A stretch of DNA of 14,298 nt from Udaeobacter sp025935755 (GTDB lineage Bacteria > Verrucomicrobiota > Verrucomicrobiia > Chthoniobacterales > UBA10450): contig DASUKN010000026.1 of assembly GCA_036278715.1 (NCBI GenBank), positions 1 through 14,298 on the forward strand, written 5' to 3'. Within the stretch, counting starts at the first letter, position 1. Each line of letters opens with the position of its first letter. The position numbers were made by a program, and so were the translations under genes. Under the pieces are notes generated by a model. It was not told the origin of the DNA. It saw only the letters and a program-made list of their open reading frames with translations, and did no database searches. Shown piece by piece: positions 1-7,847 of the stretch.

Positions 1-434
1 GAGAGATCGGGCAGGCTGCTTGGAATCAAGGGTACCATGGCGCGAAATAGAATGGCGGTGTGCATAATTTCCGGACGGAGCAATAACATGCTCGCACCGA
101 TATTCGCGCCGTTGGAATAACCAACTCCAACGAGATCGTCGAGGCCGAATCCGTAGTGTCCCGCGGCGGCCCCGACAAAGTCCGCGAGTTCGTTTGTGCG
201 GAATTTCAAGTCGTCCAAATCGAAGGCCCCTTCTGCCAATCGTCGGAAGAACCGCGGCATGCCATTCTCTAGAATTTTTCCGCGCGGGCCAAGCAGCGCC
301 GCATTCGGATCAAGCTCGCGTCCCAGGGGCATGAGGTCCCGTTCGTTACCGCCCGTGCCGTGCAGAAGCAAGAGTGTGCGTGACGAGCTGCCTGGAAGGA
401 ACTCATGAATGAAATCCGGTCGAGGTTTCATCAT
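1..434 (-). CDS. mhqD: MhqD-type alpha/beta hydrolase (carboxylesterase), 3' end outside window
   Basis: Cytoplasmic serine hydrolase of the phospholipase/carboxylesterase family, closest in pattern to MhqD/YpfH. About 144 N-terminal residues of an expected 200 or so are visible. The protein starts MMKPRPDFIHEFLPG, then has the oxyanion-hole strand LLLLHGTGGNERDL (residues 21-34) and the nucleophile elbow VGYSNGANIG with Ser107. The catalytic Asp and His lie beyond the left edge. Two ATGs are possible (434 and 431); an in-frame TGA lies four codons upstream of the first, so the start is one of them, although no strong ribosome site is visible. It lies 101 bases downstream of the ring-cleaving dioxygenase on the same strand. 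The same pairing occurs in the Bacillus mhq genes, where both products protect against quinones; the natural substrate of MhqD is not known. Family assignment is firm, the gene symbol less so. Confidence 0.82.
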   Translation of the reverse strand, partial: MMKPRPDFIHEFLPGSSSRTLLLLHGTGGNERDLMPLGRELDPNAALLGPRGKILENGMPRFFRRLAEGAFDLDDLKFRTNELADFVGAAAGHYGFGLDDLVGVGYSNGANIGASMLLLRPEIMHTAILFRAMVPLIPSSLPDL

Positions 435-449
435 CTTAGAATATCAATT

Positions 450-528
450 CTGTAGCCACCGGCCTGTAGCCGGTCTGGTCGAAACTGTTTGTCATTTGGC
501 AAGAGGGCCCGCAGGGGCGTGGCTACAG
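450..528. repeat. 79-bp element with 10-bp perfect terminal inverted repeats
   Basis: The ends are CTGTAGCCAC (450-459) and GTGGCTACAG (519-528), exact reverse complements. An overlapping hairpin ACCGGC-ctgta-GCCGGT sits at 458-474, and CTGTAGCC occurs twice (450-457 and 464-471). The element fills most of the spacer between the dioxygenase and esterase genes. It codes for nothing I can recognise. It could be a REP- or MITE-like dispersed element, an mRNA-processing hairpin, or an intra-operon attenuator; there is only one copy in this window. Confidence 0.6.
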
Positions 529-535
529 CAGCTAT

Positions 536-1501
536 TTAACTCAGTTTGGTGGGCACTTGAATTCGAGGCACCACTTCCTCGATTTGTGATCGCGTCGATT
601 CCATCCATGGTGGGAGTTGTAGATGCGCGCCGAGTTCTCCGATTTTCTCGTCGACCGTAAAGCCAGGAGGCTCGGTCGCGATTTCAAATAGCACGCCGCC
701 GGGTTCACGGAAATAGATGGAGTGGAAATAAATGCGATCGATTACTGGCGTGACGTTGTAGTCGAGATCGACCAGTTGCTCGCGCCACTGCAGTTGTTCG
801 GCTTGATCTTTCGCTCGAAACGCGATGTGGTGCACCGAACCGGCCGCCACGCGGCCCATTGAGGCGTCTGGCTGACAGAGCAAGTCAATGATTCGACCCG
901 GTACGGACTCGTCCGCCGAGACAAATCGGAACCGATTCCCAGATTGGTCGGCCAAACGGTAGCCGAACGTGTCAGTAAGTAATCGCGCCGTACGTTCGTA
1001 TCCTTCCAACGTGGCAGACACACTGTGGAAACCGTGAAGCGCATGTTCGGCCGGGACGGGGCTGTCGGCCCACGGTTCGATATTTGCAGGTAAGACATCG
1101 GGCACCACAGTGGCTAACTCAATCAGAAGGCCATCAGGATCGAGGAATCTGATTACTTCGTTTCCGAAACGGACAGATGCTCTTTCTGCGGCCACATGGT
1201 TTTGTCTTAAACGCTCCAGCCAATACCCAATCGAGTCAGGCGGAACCGCGAATGCTGTCGCTTCGACCTGACCGCTGCCGCGAATTCCGCGTCTCGCCCC
1301 AGGCCACGGAAAAAACGTGAGGATTGTTCCAGGCGTTCCACGCTGGTCGCCAAAATAAAAATGGTACGTCCCCGGATCATCAAAATTCACGGTGCGCTTC
1401 ACCAAACGCAGGCCGAGCAAGCCGACATAAAAATCGAGGTTCCGCTGCGGATCGCCGGCTATGGCAGTGACGTGATGAAGTCCGGGGATCTTGCTGTTCA
1501 T
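536..1501 (-). CDS. mhqO: Ring-cleaving dioxygenase of the VOC/glyoxalase superfamily (MhqO-like)
   Basis: Iron-dependent extradiol-type dioxygenase predicted to open hydroquinone or catechol rings in the cytoplasm. Of 321 residues (family usually about 310-320), it has two VOC halves: residues 1-130 beginning GLHHVTAIAGDPQ, with LGLRLVKRTVNFDDPG and LDPDGLLIEL, and residues 152-279 with HGFHSVSA, VHHIAFR and EPGGVLFEIATEPPGF. Likely metal ligands are His9 or His10, His224 or His225, and Glu273. The ATG at 1501 is preferred over a GTG one codon earlier (1504) because it gives the usual N-terminus; no strong ribosome site is seen. The esterase gene follows on the same strand, matching mhqO/mhqD in Bacillus. 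A GC-rich hairpin element lies 27 bases upstream of the start and may fall in its leader. No MarR-type regulator is present in the window. Confidence 0.87.
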   Translation of the reverse strand: MNSKIPGLHHVTAIAGDPQRNLDFYVGLLGLRLVKRTVNFDDPGTYHFYFGDQRGTPGTILTFFPWPGARRGIRGSGQVEATAFAVPPDSIGYWLERLRQNHVAAERASVRFGNEVIRFLDPDGLLIELATVVPDVLPANIEPWADSPVPAEHALHGFHSVSATLEGYERTARLLTDTFGYRLADQSGNRFRFVSADESVPGRIIDLLCQPDASMGRVAAGSVHHIAFRAKDQAEQLQWREQLVDLDYNVTPVIDRIYFHSIYFREPGGVLFEIATEPPGFTVDEKIGELGAHLQLPPWMESTRSQIEEVVPRIQVPTKLS

Positions 1502-1527
1502 CACGGAATTTCAGTCGGACAAACGAG

Positions 1528-1552
1528 AAAGCGGTGGAGCACCGCCGCACTC
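1528..1552 (-). repeat. Copy A of a GC-rich palindromic element (terminator-like)
   Basis: Read on the minus strand it is GAGTGCGG, then GCGGTG-ctc-CACCGC (a perfect 6-bp stem at 1531-1545) and CTTT. It is inverted relative to copy B (1597-1622), 44 bases away, with shared ends GAGTGCGG and CCGCTTT. A third copy lies at 7918-7955. It stands between the dodecin stop and the dioxygenase start, both on the minus strand, so it could end the dodecin transcript or form part of the dioxygenase leader. Confidence 0.55.
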
Positions 1553-1596
1553 ACAACGCAAACGACAAAATCCGCTTCCATTTCGCGGCCACGTTT

Positions 1597-1622
1597 TGGA
1601 GTGCGGCCTGTTGCGCCGCTTT
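1597..1622 (+). repeat. Copy B of the GC-rich palindromic element
   Basis: The plus strand reads TGGAGTGCGGC, a 7-base loop, and GCCGCTTT, with a 5-bp stem GCGGC/GCCGC at 1603-1607 and 1615-1619, followed by one further T before CC. Copies A and B face each other and together could fold into one long hairpin across 1528-1622. The rest of the spacer 1502-1734 holds only a small CACGC-ttc-GCGTG hairpin (1688-1700) and no gene. Confidence 0.5.
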
Positions 1623-1734
1623 TCCTTGGTAACAGATTTTCTACCTAACTACTGTTCCCGGATGGTGATGTTCAATAATAAGTCCGACACGCTTCGCGTG
1701 AAGAGAGGATATCACGCGCCGTCGCACGTCCGGA

Positions 1735-1962
1735 CTAGCTTTCGTACTTGAAAGACAGTTGTAACCGGGTTCGGAACTCGGTCACTTTGCCGTCCTCGAC
1801 CTTGACGTCCATTTTGACGACTTCGGCGACGCGCAAGTCACGCAGCGTACCCGCTGCGGTCTGGACTGCGGTCCTTGCCGCATCCTCCCAGGACTGAGCG
1901 CTGGTGCCGATTACTTCCGTTACTCTGTATACTGAGTCTGTCGATTTATCTTTTGAAGCCAT
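1735..1962 (-). CDS. Dodecin family flavin-binding protein
   Basis: Dodecins are small proteins that assemble into hollow dodecamers and bind FMN, riboflavin or related flavins, buffering free flavin and limiting its photoreactivity. The 75 residues match family length exactly. Visible hallmarks are VYRVTEVIGTSAQSWEDAA (residues 11-29), TLRDLRVAEVVKMD with the flavin-stacking region, EDGKVTEFRTRLQLSFKYE and the end at the usual C-terminal Tyr-Glu. A good ribosome site AAAGGAA lies 6 bases before the ATG. The gene follows the MscS-type channel gene on the same strand after 119 bases, so it may have its own promoter. The family assignment is secure; the flavin preferred here cannot be read from the sequence. 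Confidence 0.93.
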   Translation of the reverse strand: MASKDKSTDSVYRVTEVIGTSAQSWEDAARTAVQTAAGTLRDLRVAEVVKMDVKVEDGKVTEFRTRLQLSFKYES

Positions 1963-1968
1963 AATGTG

Positions 1969-1975
1969 TTCCTTT
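1969..1975 (-). promoter_or_regulatory. Ribosome binding site of the dodecin gene
   Basis: AAAGGAA on the minus strand, 6 bases upstream of the ATG at 1962. It fixes the start and is one of the stronger sites in the window. Confidence 0.7.
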
Positions 1976-2081
1976 CAGTTTGTGTTTGATCTTCCAATTA
2001 CATCGGTTTGGGGGCAAGTCACATCACACGCTTTCGCTCTCTGGACCGGATACACCACCAGCAAGCTTCGCAGTGTCCCGC

Positions 2082-4253
2082 CTAACGAATTGTGTTCTTT
2101 GTCTGGTTCGAGATGCCATCTCCGCTCATTTTTTGTACGCTGGCCAGGGTCCTGTTGATGACCTTGTCAGAAATAAGCTGACCATTCGGAATGATGAGCT
2201 GAGATTTGTCCTCCAGGGCAATGATGCTGGCGCGAATGCCGATACGCCTAACGACGCCGGTTTGATCGCCCACCTGGATTAAATCGCCAACCTGAACTGG
2301 CCGCTCGAAAAGAAGAATCAGACCCGAGAAGAAATTATTGAAAATATTTTGCAACCCAAAGCCAATGCCGACACCGAAGGCGCCGGCCAGGATGGCGAAC
2401 TTGGTCATGTCTGCTCCCAGTGCGGCGATGGCGACATAGAATCCGACCAGCAATACGATGTAGTGCGCGAGCGTCGAGACCGCGTAGGCTGAACCGCGTG
2501 CGAGATGGAATCGATCGTAAACTTCTTCCTGGAGGACAAAACGCAGAAACCGCGAGAGGAGCAGCGTGATCCAGATTGTGATAGCGAAGGCGACCGCGGC
2601 GCCTGGCGAAAGACGGACCGATCCCACACCAATCTCGGCGTTGAACAAGGCCACTATCCGGCTGATCACGGCTTCACGTAAGGAGAACGCCTCCAGCGAT
2701 AGCAAAACCCACATGACGATCGCAGCAGCCCCGATGAGGCGTGCGATGCGCGTGAGCAGCAGTGTCTGGTGCCGCTGGACCATGGCAAGCGCAGCGAGCA
2801 GCCGGGTTCGCAGGCCAAAGAAAACCAGCCCTTCGAGAATGCGCGCCGCTGCATACAGCGCGATTGCAAAGTAAGCGGCAGCGAGGATGCCACTGCAAAG
2901 ATAGTTTGCGAGTCCGACGTAACCTAACGAATCGCTGACGATGATGCCCACGAACCCGGCGGCCGCGGCAGACGCCGCAAACCTGGCCATTTTGTTCGAT
3001 GTCGTGCGTGGTCCGGAACGGCGTCGGGCTCGAATGAACCAGACGAGAAAAATCAGCCCGCCGGCCATTTCCAGCAGAAGAATGAGGCGCGACAGCGCAG
3101 GGATCGACGCCACGAGCGCGCGTAGCTGCGCGATCACAAAGAAAACAACCAATGCATTAACAACGGGGAACAGATGCCGATCGATAAGCCGCCGAAGCAA
3201 CAACACGATGGGAATCAGGGCAAGCATGCCAATGACGACCCAAACACCCCGAGGAGCATCTGGCAGGATCACGCGCGCAGAAACGATTGTGAGCAAAGAT
3301 GCGACGGCGAAAGGGAATTGCAGGACGCGATTGGCGCGCTCGAGTGCCCGGTCCTGCACGGTCTCGCGCGCGACGTGGCGCTTGACTCGGATCATAACGG
3401 CCGCAAAAGCGATAAACAGCAGCGCAATATAAATGAGCTTCGTCCATTCCTGTTCCAGGTAACTGCGTACTTGTGCCGCCTGTGCGCCTAACGATTGCTG
3501 GCTGTCACGACCAAAAGATTGCGCAGCGGCCGTCCGTACCTCAGGGCTCCAGATCGGCGGGCTGTCCTGCATCCAGAGGCGGTTGACCGCCGCTGTTTGG
3601 GCCGATCTGATGGACCGCACTGCAGCAGTGGCACGTTGCGTTTGCTCGGCAACGCGCGCCTGCAAACTGAGCACGGATGCACGGCGTTTCTGCAGCATTT
3701 CTTCTGTGGCGTCGATCTCCGACAACACTTGATTGATGCGCTGTGTCACTTCGGAAGGGGCATTGGATTGACGCGCAAAGTCGAGCGTTGATCGCCACAT
3801 TGTGCGTGATGCCGACATTTCACTGAGTTGGGTATCGAGCGCGGTTGCGCGATCGGTTAGCTGACGGGCGAAAGCGGTGAGCTGATCGGCTACCTTCTGC
3901 CAGCGCGTCTCGAACTCGCGCAGGGTTTCCAATGGGACACCCGGCCGTACACTGCGTCGTGTTTCAAGCTCGCGGGTATCGATTTCCTTTGTAGTAGTCG
4001 CAAGTCCGCGTGTGGTATCGCCGACCGTGGTGTTAGAAGAAAGCTCAGATCGGATGGAATTGAGCCGTTCCAGCGCAGAATCAGAAGCGGCGATGATGTC
4101 AGCCAGTGGAATCGCAGTCGGTGCCGGTGCGCTGGTGGGAGCAGCGGACGGGCTTGGCGAAGGTGATGTTTGCTGTCCCTGAGCGGTCGCTGCAATGCAC
4201 GCGAACAGCAGACTAACGATTGCTGGTGAAGCGCGGAGACCGAGTGTTATCAT
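2082..4253 (-). CDS. Large MscS-family mechanosensitive ion channel, C-terminally short
   Basis: Inner-membrane tension-gated channel that would release solutes on osmotic downshock. The 723-residue product begins with a signal peptide (residues 1-27, ending near AQGQQ) and a Ser/Pro/Ala-rich stretch. A predicted helical, coiled-coil-like periplasmic part follows (about 50-240). From residue 270 or so there are about ten membrane segments and then the pore helix AILAGAFGVGIGFGLQNIFNNF (about 620-641). After it comes the MscS beta domain with ERPVQVGDLIQVGDQTGVV and IIPNGQLISDKVINRT (about 650-703). The size and N-terminal part recall the MscK/MscM type. The protein ends about 20 residues after the beta domain, so the alpha/beta portal domain (about 100 residues in E. 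coli MscS) is missing; the 119 bases beyond the stop do not restore it. It may be truncated. The ATG at 4253 has only a weak ribosome site. Confidence 0.88.
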   Translation of the reverse strand: MITLGLRASPAIVSLLFACIAATAQGQQTSPSPSPSAAPTSAPAPTAIPLADIIAASDSALERLNSIRSELSSNTTVGDTTRGLATTTKEIDTRELETRRSVRPGVPLETLREFETRWQKVADQLTAFARQLTDRATALDTQLSEMSASRTMWRSTLDFARQSNAPSEVTQRINQVLSEIDATEEMLQKRRASVLSLQARVAEQTQRATAAVRSIRSAQTAAVNRLWMQDSPPIWSPEVRTAAAQSFGRDSQQSLGAQAAQVRSYLEQEWTKLIYIALLFIAFAAVMIRVKRHVARETVQDRALERANRVLQFPFAVASLLTIVSARVILPDAPRGVWVVIGMLALIPIVLLLRRLIDRHLFPVVNALVVFFVIAQLRALVASIPALSRLILLLEMAGGLIFLVWFIRARRRSGPRTTSNKMARFAASAAAAGFVGIIVSDSLGYVGLANYLCSGILAAAYFAIALYAAARILEGLVFFGLRTRLLAALAMVQRHQTLLLTRIARLIGAAAIVMWVLLSLEAFSLREAVISRIVALFNAEIGVGSVRLSPGAAVAFAITIWITLLLSRFLRFVLQEEVYDRFHLARGSAYAVSTLAHYIVLLVGFYVAIAALGADMTKFAILAGAFGVGIGFGLQNIFNNFFSGLILLFERPVQVGDLIQVGDQTGVVRRIGIRASIIALEDKSQLIIPNGQLISDKVINRTLASVQKMSGDGISNQTKNTIR

Positions 4254-4440
4254 CTTATTGCGCTGAACCTCGCGAATAGCTTATGGAGGGATCACCGGAA
4301 AGAATCCAATGTGTCGTCTCGTCCGGGGTTCAGCCCTGCAAGATAAGGGGTCCCGGTGGTGGTGTCATCTCCAAGTGCCACGTTGACAATCATTGCCTCA
4401 ATGTTGCAACAATGGGCGTGGTCGAGTACGACTAAGGCTC

Positions 4441-5079
4441 ATGTTTTCCATTCAAAAGCTGATCGGGCGCGACGAAAAGTTCTACGATCTCCTGGAAGCC
4501 AGCGCGCAGCAGGCGGACACGAGCGTGCATCAACTGATTGAATTGTTACAAAAGCTCGAGCAACACGACACGCCAGAGAACCTGGAGCAATTCGCGCACA
4601 GCCGGCGTGAAGATAAACGCATCACACAGGAATTGACCGAACAACTTTCCAAAACCTTTGTCACGCCGCTTGAACGGGAGGACATCCAGGAATTAGCAGC
4701 CGCGCTATATAAAATACCGAAAACGGTCGAGAAAATCGGGGAACGTATCCTGATTTGTCCTGAAGATTTGGCCGGCCGGAGTTTCGGTAAACAGGTTGAG
4801 CTGCTCGATCAGGCAGCCGAGATGGTGCTCGCCATGGTGAAACAACTGCGCCACGGGATCGATGCCGGCACGGCGCGCGAGATGAACGCCAAGCTCCAAG
4901 GCATCGAAGGCGAAGCCGACAAGCTGGAACTGGAGCGACTTCGTGATCTTTTTAAAGGCAATCACGATGCGAAGCAGATTGTCTTTCTGCACGATCTTTA
5001 CGGGCTTTTAGAAAAAGTGATCGACCGCTGCCGCGATGCGGGAAACATCATCGTTCAGGTGGCGCTCAAATACTCCTAG
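4441..5079 (+). CDS. PhoU-like DUF47 (TIGR00153) protein, Pit accessory
   Basis: Soluble, all-helical protein of the DUF47/TIGR00153 family, usually encoded next to a Pit phosphate transporter and thought to regulate it. The 212 residues from MFSIQKLIGRDEKFYDLLEAS are standard family length. Features include the opening motif with RDEKFYDLL, the charged HSRREDKRITQEL (like the metal-binding ExxxD helix of PhoU), and FVTPLEREDIQELAAALYKI, which is typical of the family. I chose the ATG at 4441 rather than the in-frame ATG at 4393 because homologues begin at this point; the earlier 16 residues look like untranslated leader. The ribosome site (AAGG, 3 bases away) is poor. The pit gene begins 12 bases after the stop, so the two are surely co-transcribed. 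Confidence 0.9.
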   Translation: MFSIQKLIGRDEKFYDLLEASAQQADTSVHQLIELLQKLEQHDTPENLEQFAHSRREDKRITQELTEQLSKTFVTPLEREDIQELAAALYKIPKTVEKIGERILICPEDLAGRSFGKQVELLDQAAEMVLAMVKQLRHGIDAGTAREMNAKLQGIEGEADKLELERLRDLFKGNHDAKQIVFLHDLYGLLEKVIDRCRDAGNIIVQVALKYS

Positions 5080-5091
5080 CAATCGCACCGC

Positions 5092-6126
5092 GTGCTCACG
5101 CTCACTTTGGTCATTCTGGCCGCTGTGCTTTTTGAATACAGCAACGGCTTTCACGACGCGGCAAACGCGATCGCCACCGTTGTTTCTACGCGGGTACTTA
5201 CGCCGCGCCAGGCGATTGCGATGGCCGCATTTTTCAATTTTACAGGAGCGTTGTTCGGCGGTGCAGTTGCTTCCACGATCGGCAAGGGTTTGGTGGACAC
5301 CGAGGTGGTTACGATGACGACTGTGCTCTGCGCAGTAATCGCCGCTTTTACCTGGAACATAGCCACGTGGTGGTTGGGACTACCCTCAAGTTCCAGCCAC
5401 GCGTTAATCGGCGGCCTTTGCGGCGGCGCGCTCGCCGCCGCGAGCGGTGATTGGTCAGTGATCAAATGGAACGAAGGTGTGTGGCCGAAGGTTGTTCTGC
5501 CGATGATTGCGTCGCCCATCGCCGGCTTCGTCTTCGGCGCAATCTTCATGTTTTTGTTGCTTCTGGCAGTCCAGCGTTTGACGCCGCATTTTGTCCATTC
5601 CCTATTTGGAAAACTTCAGATCTTCAGCGCAGCCTGGATGGCGCACAGTCATGGCACAAACGATGCCCAAAAAACGATGGGCATCATTACACTCGCGCTG
5701 TTTACAGGGACGAAAGCGGGCAGCTTCGATCATTGGCCGCATTGGCTCGAGTTTTTGAAAACGCCAACGTTTGTACTTCCCAAATGGGTCATCGCGCTCT
5801 GCGCCTTGACCATGGCGGCCGGAACTGCGGCGGGCGGCTGGCGTATCATCCGCACTCTCGGGCATCGCGTGGTGAGATTGCAGCCTGTCCATGGATTCGC
5901 GGCCGAAACTACCGCCGCGTTGATCATTCAAGCGGCGAGCTACTACGGCATTCCACTGTCAACGACACATGTGATTTCCACATCCATTATGGGTGTAGGG
6001 GCGGTGAAACGTTTCACCGGAATTCGTTGGACGGTGGTAGAACGAATTGTCTGGGCCTGGGTGTTTACTCTTCCAGCAACCGCTCTTATCGGATACATGC
6101 TCGAGCGCATAATTGGCACGCATTAA
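5092..6126 (+). CDS. pit: Pit family inorganic phosphate transporter
   Basis: Low-affinity, proton-coupled transporter of phosphate, probably as a metal-phosphate complex, in the inner membrane. The 344 residues contain the two inverted PHO4 repeats: the first signature GFHDAANAIATVVSTRV (residues 19-35) and the second AHSHGTNDAQKTMG (about 185-198), with SSSSHALIGGL and STTHVISTSIMGVG as the paired re-entrant motifs. About nine or ten hydrophobic segments are visible. Translation starts with GTG, 12 bases after the stop of the PhoU-like gene, without a recognisable ribosome site, which suggests translational coupling. No Pho box was found upstream of the pair, so constitutive expression is the simplest reading. 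Confidence 0.94.
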   Translation: MLTLTLVILAAVLFEYSNGFHDAANAIATVVSTRVLTPRQAIAMAAFFNFTGALFGGAVASTIGKGLVDTEVVTMTTVLCAVIAAFTWNIATWWLGLPSSSSHALIGGLCGGALAAASGDWSVIKWNEGVWPKVVLPMIASPIAGFVFGAIFMFLLLLAVQRLTPHFVHSLFGKLQIFSAAWMAHSHGTNDAQKTMGIITLALFTGTKAGSFDHWPHWLEFLKTPTFVLPKWVIALCALTMAAGTAAGGWRIIRTLGHRVVRLQPVHGFAAETTAALIIQAASYYGIPLSTTHVISTSIMGVGAVKRFTGIRWTVVERIVWAWVFTLPATALIGYMLERIIGTH

Positions 6127-6209
6127 CCCTCGTGCGGGCGAAAAAACTGTCCGCATCGAAGATGATGTGATGCCCTGGTAAGTGATTTGGAATGCTGATG
6201 CTCATCTGC

Positions 6210-7046
6210 TCAGCTTTTGATGAACGCAAGGAGATCTGCGTTTATCACATCAGCCTGGGTCGTAATCATGCCGTGCGGGTAATCCTTGTAGCTCTTCAGC
6301 GTGCCGTTGTTCAGAAGCTTGGCTGAGAGTGGACCGGCAGCCTGATAGGGGACGATCTGGTCGTCCTCGCTGTGCATGACCAAAACCGGCACAGAGATCT
6401 TCTTGAGATCCTCGGTGAAATCTGTCTGCGAGAACGCGACGATTCCGTCGTAGTGTGCCTTGGCGCCGCCCATCATACCTTGGCGCCACCAGTTCCAAAC
6501 GACAGGCTCAATCGTTTTCACACCGGGACGATTGAAGCCGTAGAATGGGCCGGCGGGCAAATCGTAATAAAACTTGGCCCGATTTGCAGCAAGCTGGGCT
6601 TGCAGATCGTCGAAAACCGATTTCGGTGCGCCTAACGCATTGTTTGGCGTTTTCACCATGAGCGGTGGCACGGCACTTATGATTGCCGCCTTGGCCACAC
6701 CCTTGTCGCCATGCCGGGCGAGATAGCGGACTACCTGGCCGCCGCCGGTGGAATGGCCAACGTGAATGGCGTCCTTCAGGTTGAGATGATCCGTGACGGC
6801 CTTTAGATCGTCGGCATAATGGTCCATGTCGTGTCCACCGCCGGTTTGAGTCGAGCGACCATGTCCGCGTCGATCCGTGGCGATGACTCGGAAACCTTTG
6901 CTGAGGAAAAAGAGCATCTGCGGGTCCCAGTCATCTGCGCTTAGCGGCCAGCCATGGCTGAACACGATGGGCTGCCCACTGCCCCAGTCTTTGTAATAGA
7001 TGTCGATGTTTGCTCCATTTTCTTTTCCGACAGTTACATATGGCAT
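6210..7046 (-). CDS. Alpha/beta hydrolase of the cofactor-free haloperoxidase (non-haem chloroperoxidase) family
   Basis: Serine hydrolase related to bacterial non-haem chloroperoxidases and aryl esterases; such enzymes hydrolyse esters and can make peracids from acetate and peroxide. All 278 residues are present, the usual length. Seen in order: FSHGWPLSADDW (29-40, oxyanion strand), ATDRRGHGRS (56-65), VGHSTGGG with nucleophile Ser99, the cap region with WNWWRQGMMGG, HSEDDQIVP with the catalytic Asp at 228 or 229, and DYPHGM with His258. There is no signal peptide, so it should be cytoplasmic. The ribosome site AAAAGGAA lies 8 bases before the ATG. The SDR gene ends 40 bases upstream on the same strand, so the two may be co-transcribed. 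The true substrate cannot be read from the sequence. Confidence 0.9.
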   Translation of the reverse strand: MPYVTVGKENGANIDIYYKDWGSGQPIVFSHGWPLSADDWDPQMLFFLSKGFRVIATDRRGHGRSTQTGGGHDMDHYADDLKAVTDHLNLKDAIHVGHSTGGGQVVRYLARHGDKGVAKAAIISAVPPLMVKTPNNALGAPKSVFDDLQAQLAANRAKFYYDLPAGPFYGFNRPGVKTIEPVVWNWWRQGMMGGAKAHYDGIVAFSQTDFTEDLKKISVPVLVMHSEDDQIVPYQAAGPLSAKLLNNGTLKSYKDYPHGMITTQADVINADLLAFIKS

Positions 7047-7054
7047 GATGTGAC

Positions 7055-7062
7055 TTCCTTTT
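7055..7062 (-). promoter_or_regulatory. Ribosome binding site of the haloperoxidase-type hydrolase
   Basis: AAAAGGAA on the minus strand, 8 bases before the ATG at 7046. The surrounding AAAAGGAAGTCACAT closely resembles the leader before the ATG at 8541 inside the dps N-terminus. Confidence 0.65.
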
Positions 7063-7086
7063 GTTAGGCCTCCAGGTTATGGGTCC

Positions 7087-7842
7087 TTAACGCAACCCAC
7101 CTGCGACAATTAAAGTCTCGCCGGTGATCCATTTTGAATCGTCTGAAGCGAAGAATACGGCAGCAGGCGCGATGTCATCCGTCTGACCGACTCGGCCGAG
7201 CGGTGTTAGCGATTCAACCATTTTCCGGAAGTCGCTTTCATGCATTCCGGAGCTAATCACCCCGTTTGTAATCACCATCCCTGGCCTGATTGCGTTCACG
7301 CGAATCTTACGCGCACCGAGTTCCTTCGCGAGTGTGCGTGTGATCGCGTCAACAGCAGCTTTTGTGGCGTTGTAAACTACCCCCGTTGGCGGGGTCAGCA
7401 CACTGGCGACTGATCCGATGTTGATGATGCTGCCGCCATCAGCGTTGAAATGCTTCAGCGCTTCCTGGGTGGCGAGAAGCAGCCCAAGAACATTCGTATC
7501 AAACATCCGGTGGAATTGCTGCTCGCTGACTTCTTCCAGTCGCATCCATTCATACACGCCCGCGTTATTGACCAGAATATCGATTTTCCCAAAGGCTTTT
7601 TCTGCTTCGCCGAACAGTCTCTCGACATCCGACTTTTTCGCGACGTTACCTCCCATCGATATAGCTTTTCCGTTTGCCTTGGTGATTTCATCTACCACGC
7701 GATCTGCGTCTTGCTTTGCAGATGCATAATTCACAACTACTGATGCTCCTTGGGCTGCGAACTCTTTCGCGATGGCTGCGCCGATTCCCTTCGAGGCGCC
7801 TGTTACCACTGCAACTTTTCCGTTTAGCGTTTTATTTTTCAA
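7087..7842 (-). CDS. SDR family NAD(P)-dependent oxidoreductase
   Basis: Classical short-chain dehydrogenase/reductase with a Rossmann fold, cytoplasmic. Visible motifs (251-residue form): cofactor loop TGASKGIG (14-21), NNAG (92-95), Asn117, and the catalytic Ser144, Tyr157 and Lys161 (YNATK), then RVNAIRPGMV. The end IVAGGLR is typical of FabG and glucose-1-dehydrogenase relatives. I place the start at TTG 7842 because AAAAGGA stands 5 bases before it and the protein then begins LKNKTLNGKVAVVTGAS, as homologues do; a longer frame back to 7950 would run through a repeat element. A Gly-Ala pair instead of an Asp after the second strand cannot settle NADPH versus NADH. The gene lies between dps and the hydrolase on the same strand, with a terminator-like hairpin separating it from dps. 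Substrate unknown. Confidence 0.88.
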   Translation of the reverse strand: MKNKTLNGKVAVVTGASKGIGAAIAKEFAAQGASVVVNYASAKQDADRVVDEITKANGKAISMGGNVAKKSDVERLFGEAEKAFGKIDILVNNAGVYEWMRLEEVSEQQFHRMFDTNVLGLLLATQEALKHFNADGGSIINIGSVASVLTPPTGVVYNATKAAVDAITRTLAKELGARKIRVNAIRPGMVITNGVISSGMHESDFRKMVESLTPLGRVGQTDDIAPAAVFFASDDSKWITGETLIVAGGLR

Positions 7843-7847
7843 GTTTG

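Noticed and set aside
2941..3491. Long open frames on the plus strand opposite the channel gene
   Set aside because: Their products have no recognisable domain and a biased, low-complexity composition; they are shadows of the minus-strand gene.
3488..4226. 14-base direct repeat CTAACGATTGCTGG (3488 and 4213) within the channel gene
   Set aside because: The two copies encode different peptide contexts, and one such match is expected by chance in a window of this size at a rate of about a third.
4383..4411. TTGACA upstream of the phosphate transport operon as a sigma-70 promoter
   Set aside because: No acceptable -10 box lies 16-18 bases downstream (GCAACA at 17), and the host's promoter consensus is unknown.
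6194..6214. GCTGA...TCAGC followed by TTTT after pit as a terminator
   Set aside because: Only a 5-bp stem with an 11-base loop, and it overlaps the end of the convergent hydrolase gene.
2079..7068. GTTAGGC/GCCTAAC words resembling integron attC core sites
   Set aside because: They lie mostly inside long genes, have no matching partner site at attC spacing, and no integrase gene is present.
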